Shown here: piece by piece, positions 60,404 to 64,000 of the stretch
Numbering within the stretch: position 1 is the first letter of the stretch
Layout: every line of letters begins with the position of its first letter
Assembly (NCBI GenBank): GCA_022575985.1
Contig: JAKSXM010000007.1
Location: 4,652,501 to 4,716,500 of the forward strand
DNA length: 64,000 bases
Reading direction: 5' to 3'
DNA from: Anagrus nilaparvatae
Lineage: Eukaryota; Arthropoda; Insecta; Hymenoptera; Mymaridae
Translations under genes and position numbers: made by a program
Notes under the pieces: model-generated
What the model was told of the DNA's origin: nothing
Databases searched by the model: none
What the model saw: the letters and a program-made list of their open reading frames with translations, nothing else

Positions 60404-60733
60404 CCACGGAGCAAGAGAATAGGTGGACCGTAGTTGGCCGTAGGCCCACCACCCGTATGTGCTTTTTGTGATTATTTTATGCTGCTTTGTAAAGAAATCG
60501 TCAGGTGGCGAGTAAGTAGAAAATACTGTGGCAAATTTAAGTTTCAAACAGTACAATTTATAAAAAAAATAAAAAAACAGAAATTTTAATTTTAATATTT
60601 TAATTTCAGTTTTTTTATTTAAAAATATGAAAATAATAGCATATTTTTTGTATAAAAAGTAAATTTTTTAATAGTTATTTTGATTTATTTTTATTTAATA
60701 CCATTAAAACCTGCTATATCTCTTGCTCCGTGG
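60404..60733. mobile_element. 330 bp TA-flanked MITE, CCACGGAGCAAGAGA ends
   Basis: CCACGGAGCAAGAGA at the left and TCTCTTGCTCCGTGG at the right are exact inverses. TA lies outside each (60402-60403, 60734-60735). No coding region. Confidence 0.75.
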
Positions 60734-60842
60734 TATATCAGTTGTTTATTTATCGTGTAAATAAAATACACGTGTTTAAGAGAAAGTTTTATTTTTTAAT
60801 TGCTTTTTTTTCTAAATCAATTAAATAGCTATTTTATTTTTA

Positions 60843-61212
60843 TGCAATATTAATATTGTGAAGTCTTGTGAAAATAGCAAAAAAGAAAAAGGAGTTACTT
60901 TATTCAAAGTACCAAAAGATTTAGAGTATTATTTACCAAATGGAGTTTTGTGTGTGCTTGTGAAAATTTATTAATAAAGACAAATTCTTTTAATTGCGAA
61001 AAACATTTTCGGAGTGAACACGTAATTTACATTTAAATTTACACATAAATTTTACAATTAATGATAAAACTGGAAAGCCTATATTTGAGGTAATTAATTT
61101 CAAACTACTATTTTAGAGGTTAGATTTTATAGTAATATTTTCTAAATTTTTAGAGGAACCTGGTCAAGAAGCGCTTAAATAAAAATGCTATTCCAGTTTA
61201 TTTTAATGACCG
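60843..61212 (+). pseudogene. THAP-domain coding relic
   Basis: One frame gives NIVKSCENSKKEKGVTLFKVPKD (60852-60920). After a shift, the frame with phase of 60923 gives KWSFVCACENLLIK, then NSFNCEKHFRSEH to about 61027. After a probable intron (GAG|GTAATT at 61090, TTTTTAG|AGG at 61154), RNLVKKRLNKNAIPVYF follows. Together these supply the Cys pair, the FKVPKD block, the invariant Trp, the C-x-x-H pair and the A-I-P-x-x-F block of a THAP zinc finger, a DNA-binding fold common in transposases and their domesticated descendants. The frameshift before the Trp and an unclear first Cys suggest decay. It lies 0.5 kb upstream of the Myb/SANT-like gene, but no in-frame splice joins the two. Confidence 0.55.
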
Positions 61213-61733
61213 GTGATATTTAACAACCATTATGGCATTAGGCCCTCTCTACACCAGCACATAATTATGTTTTATGATAATCATGTCTGATGGATATTTT
61301 GATGTGTAGCTGGTATATTCGATATTAAAGTTATGACGCAAGCGTACCAACCAAGAAATAAAAAAGTATCTAAAAGTTTCTAGGTTTTATCTAGTTTTTT
61401 CATTCTTTTTGTGACTTTTTAATATAATAAATTTTCAAGTATTTTGTGACATTTGAGTATTTTTTTTATTCTTACAAAGTTAAAAAAGGTAAGCTTTTAA
61501 TTATTGTTAAATTAAAAAAAAAATTATTATACTCGTTTCGTAAAATTTGACATAAACTTTATACATTTTTAATTTAAATTTTGAGGTTAGCACCACGTGT
61601 TGACTAATGAAATATTTTGTATATAAAAGCACATTAAATTTTTTTTTAAAGAAATTTTTATTTTTTAAATATATAATTAGTAACACATTTATTTAATTTT
61701 AATTAATTTTTTTAATTTTTTACTGCAGTAATT

Positions 61734-62896
61734 ATGAGTATCAAAAAAAAAGTTGTTGTTTTGAGGAGACGTTTACAGGACCTTATTTTAGAAGACTCCA
61801 GAAAATGTAATTTTAATTCTGCAGAGGAAGTTTACAATCTCCTCAGTATTTGGAGCAAAGATAGGATCCAAAGGGCCTTTAAGAAGTCAAGACACAACGT
61901 TGTCTTTGAAGCGATAACTGATTTGCACAATAAATGTGGGTATCAACGTACACCTGGTGAAATTAAGAATAAAATAAATAATTTAAAGTCACAGTACAGG
62001 AAGTTAATACCCAAATCTGGTGGTGCTTATCCAACTTGGCCATACTATGGAGTCATCCACCGAGTATTAGGTCAAACTGATAGCTGTAGAAATGACCTAC
62101 TTAGTGATACATTACAGCCTGATAGAGATGAACTTGACGTTGGTATGTATGAAATTTATTCGGTGTCTTCCAAGCTAAGACACTTGTCTTCTTCTTTTAA
62201 ACTGCATACATTACAATACTTGTTATTTTTTGTCCAGAGATGCTGTTACCTGAAGAATGCAGTTTGGAATCATTGAATATGTTGGAAGGAGATGCAGCCG
62301 ATGTTTCTATGACTGAACAAACTTCAGATCTTACGCTTCCCTTTGAAGATGAACAGCTTTTAAAAACCGTGCAAGAGTTAGATGACTCTTTAAATACACA
62401 GCAGAAATTTGAGGATGTTCATCCTAAAGCATCAGATGCCCTGGAGGTTGCTTCTCCAAAATCTTCAGGTTCGGTGTTAATAACAAACCAATCCCCTACT
62501 GTTACTTTTAAAAAAATGTAAGTAACATATTCGATAAAAATATTAATAAAAAATTAAGAAAGCTTAGTATCAAAAATTTTAATTAGTTCAAGGCCTCCAA
62601 GAGAAAATAAGAAAAATGAAAATGTTTTTTTAAAAGTTTTTATGGAAAGCGAAAGGAAGTATGAAGAAAGGCTCAAAGAAGTCCAAGTAAGGGAAAACCA
62701 GGCTAGAGACCAGGACCAGGTGGTCCAAAATTCACTAATCAATTTTCTGAATATTTCTACGAAATACATGGAAATGCAGCTGAAATCAAATAACAACTTT
62801 CGTGAATCTAGTCAAACACTAGTCGAAACTAGTGAACCTGAAACTGAATCAATGCCTAAAGAAATAAAGCATTGGAAAAAAAATTACATGCAATAG
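61734..62896 (+). CDS. Myb/SANT-like DNA-binding protein, three exons (332 aa)
   Basis: Exons 61734-62142, 62238-62517 and 62587-62896 (999 nt). Donors TTG|GTATGT and AAAAT|GTAAGT and acceptors TGTCCAG|AGA and AATTAG|TTC join in frame. Residues about 28-113 match the trihelix Myb/SANT-like fold: Trp in LLSIWSKDR, then YQRTPGEIKNKINNLKSQYRK and the TWPYYGVIHRVLG end. This domain binds DNA and is frequent in transposon-derived regulators. The middle is acidic and Ser-rich. The last exon has a charged helix (ESERKYEERLKEVQVRENQARDQ) likely to form a coiled coil and a basic end. TTTTTTACTGCAG just before the ATG suggests an upstream exon. Its function cannot be stated beyond probable nuclear DNA binding. 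Confidence 0.75.
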
Positions 62897-64000
62897 TTTA
62901 TGTTAATTGAAGTGTATTCAATTTGTTGTGATATTCGTATTTAAGAACTTTTTTATAATTAAAAGTGCTTCAAAATTGTTTTAAAAAGTGAAAATATTAG
63001 TAAAGAAAATTCAGCATTGAATTTGTATAGTTACTTGTCTTAACTGCTTTTTGTTTTTACAAAGATTCAGAACATTGTTTTAAAATGTAATATTTAAAAT
63101 AATTAAAATCATACTCTCTAATACTTTATCTGTGATATTGATAATTAAGTATGTAAATAATGTTTAAAATTTTTAATTTTTTATATTTTTATAAAGTAAA
63201 GTATGTCCACATCTTATACATTTAAAAAAAAGTCAATTACTTGATCGTTAAAAGTTATAATTAAATATTTTAAACAGAGAATCTTTGTAATTTAAAAACT
63301 TTTATTTCGTAATGTTTATCTGTTTATTAAAATAATGTTAACATTATTGTTAAATTTGTTATAAAAATTTAAATTTCATGTAATCTTCTACAAATTTATT
63401 AATATTTATTTTTAAAATTGCAGAAAAAGTAATCATTTACATGATTTATTGATTAGTTTTCTCTCGTATACAGAAATATAATTTTCTAATCAATGTATTA
63501 ATAAATGTAAAAGACTACATGAAAAATGTATAATAAACTAATAATTTTGTTTTATAGGCTTATTAAAGTAGTTACTTAGAAAATCTAAACTTTAGGAGTC
63601 ATTTGGAAGTCATGGTTGACAATTTTGGTAATTTTTGATATCGTTCGAGTTGGTTTTTGTTTTTTTCTTTCCGGTAAACAAAATTATTTTATTGTTGGAG
63701 CATTTTAGAAGGAAAACAATTTTTCAAGCATTTAGGTACATATGATTTGTCAAGTTTTAGTTTTTAGGAGTAGCTGAAAATTCGTTAAAATTTTTTTCAA
63801 ATTTGCAGTTGTTTCCATAAAATTATTATTTGCCTGTTCGCTTTGTATCATTTATACCTGATTGCTTGTTAAACTGGCTTTGTTATCTATAAAAAATACT
63901 CCAAGAATAGATATTTTTTGTCCAAAACTGCAGTTGCCAGATTGATGAAAATCAAACATATCCAGCTTAGCCAATCTGTGACTTCCAGAACAAAAATACA
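62897..64000. other. A+T-rich DNA after the Myb/SANT-like gene, no gene seen
   Basis: No frame with recognisable content. ATTTATTAATATTTAT and ATTAATAAATGTAAAAGA, with the CATGTAATCTTCTACA and GTAAAAGACTACATG pair (63378 and 63506), form a loose inverted repeat of about 150 bp. Confidence 0.45.

Overview
The window is strongly A+T-rich eukaryotic DNA with GT-AG introns, short exons, a chemosensory ionotropic-receptor gene and a Stubble/filzig-type serine protease. It is almost certainly an insect chromosome. A parasitoid wasp would fit the base composition and repeat load, but the order cannot be fixed from the sequence alone. Most of the window is transposon-derived. Many elements are fold-back or MITE-like, several are nested, and several carry readable target-site duplications.

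Layout. 1-8.8 kb: gene-poor DNA with a LINE 3' fragment and a probable 4.5 kb inserted unit (3448-7986) that itself holds hairpin repeats and a fold-back. 8.8-11.9 kb: a small, GC-richer, three-exon gene on the minus strand (10781-11470) between two diverged direct repeats. 11.94-31.71 kb: a very large nested palindrome. Its outer arms each carry an ionotropic-receptor-like gene pointing outward: an intact one on the left (12773-14638, minus) and a broken copy on the right (29271-31060, plus). Between them lie an 8.4 kb fold-back unit centred near 19.31 kb and a second, 2.06 kb fold-back (24456-26518) inserted into the right arm. 31.7-42.9 kb: MITEs, fold-backs and poly-C repeat arrays, no gene found.

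42.98-54.82 kb: one eight-exon secreted serine protease gene (608 aa). All splice phases fit. The order is signal peptide, six-cysteine knot, Ser/Thr-rich linker, then a trypsin-like domain with an intact catalytic triad. Its introns hold a LINE reverse-transcriptase remnant, a 1.5 kb TTA-flanked element with 177 bp repeats, a 379 bp MITE and a hAT-type MITE. 56.4-59.4 kb: a LINE C-terminal scrap, a Tigger/pogo element that has lost its catalytic core, and a TTAA-flanked fold-back. 60.4-62.9 kb: a TA-flanked MITE, a frameshifted THAP-domain relic and a clean three-exon gene (332 aa) with a Myb/SANT-like DNA-binding domain and a C-terminal coiled coil.

The genes do not form a functional cluster. 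The most unusual structure is the palindrome. Its inner non-coding arms look nearly identical while the receptor genes at its outer ends have clearly diverged, which suggests arm-to-arm gene conversion or staged duplication. Similarities are judged by eye; no alignment was run.
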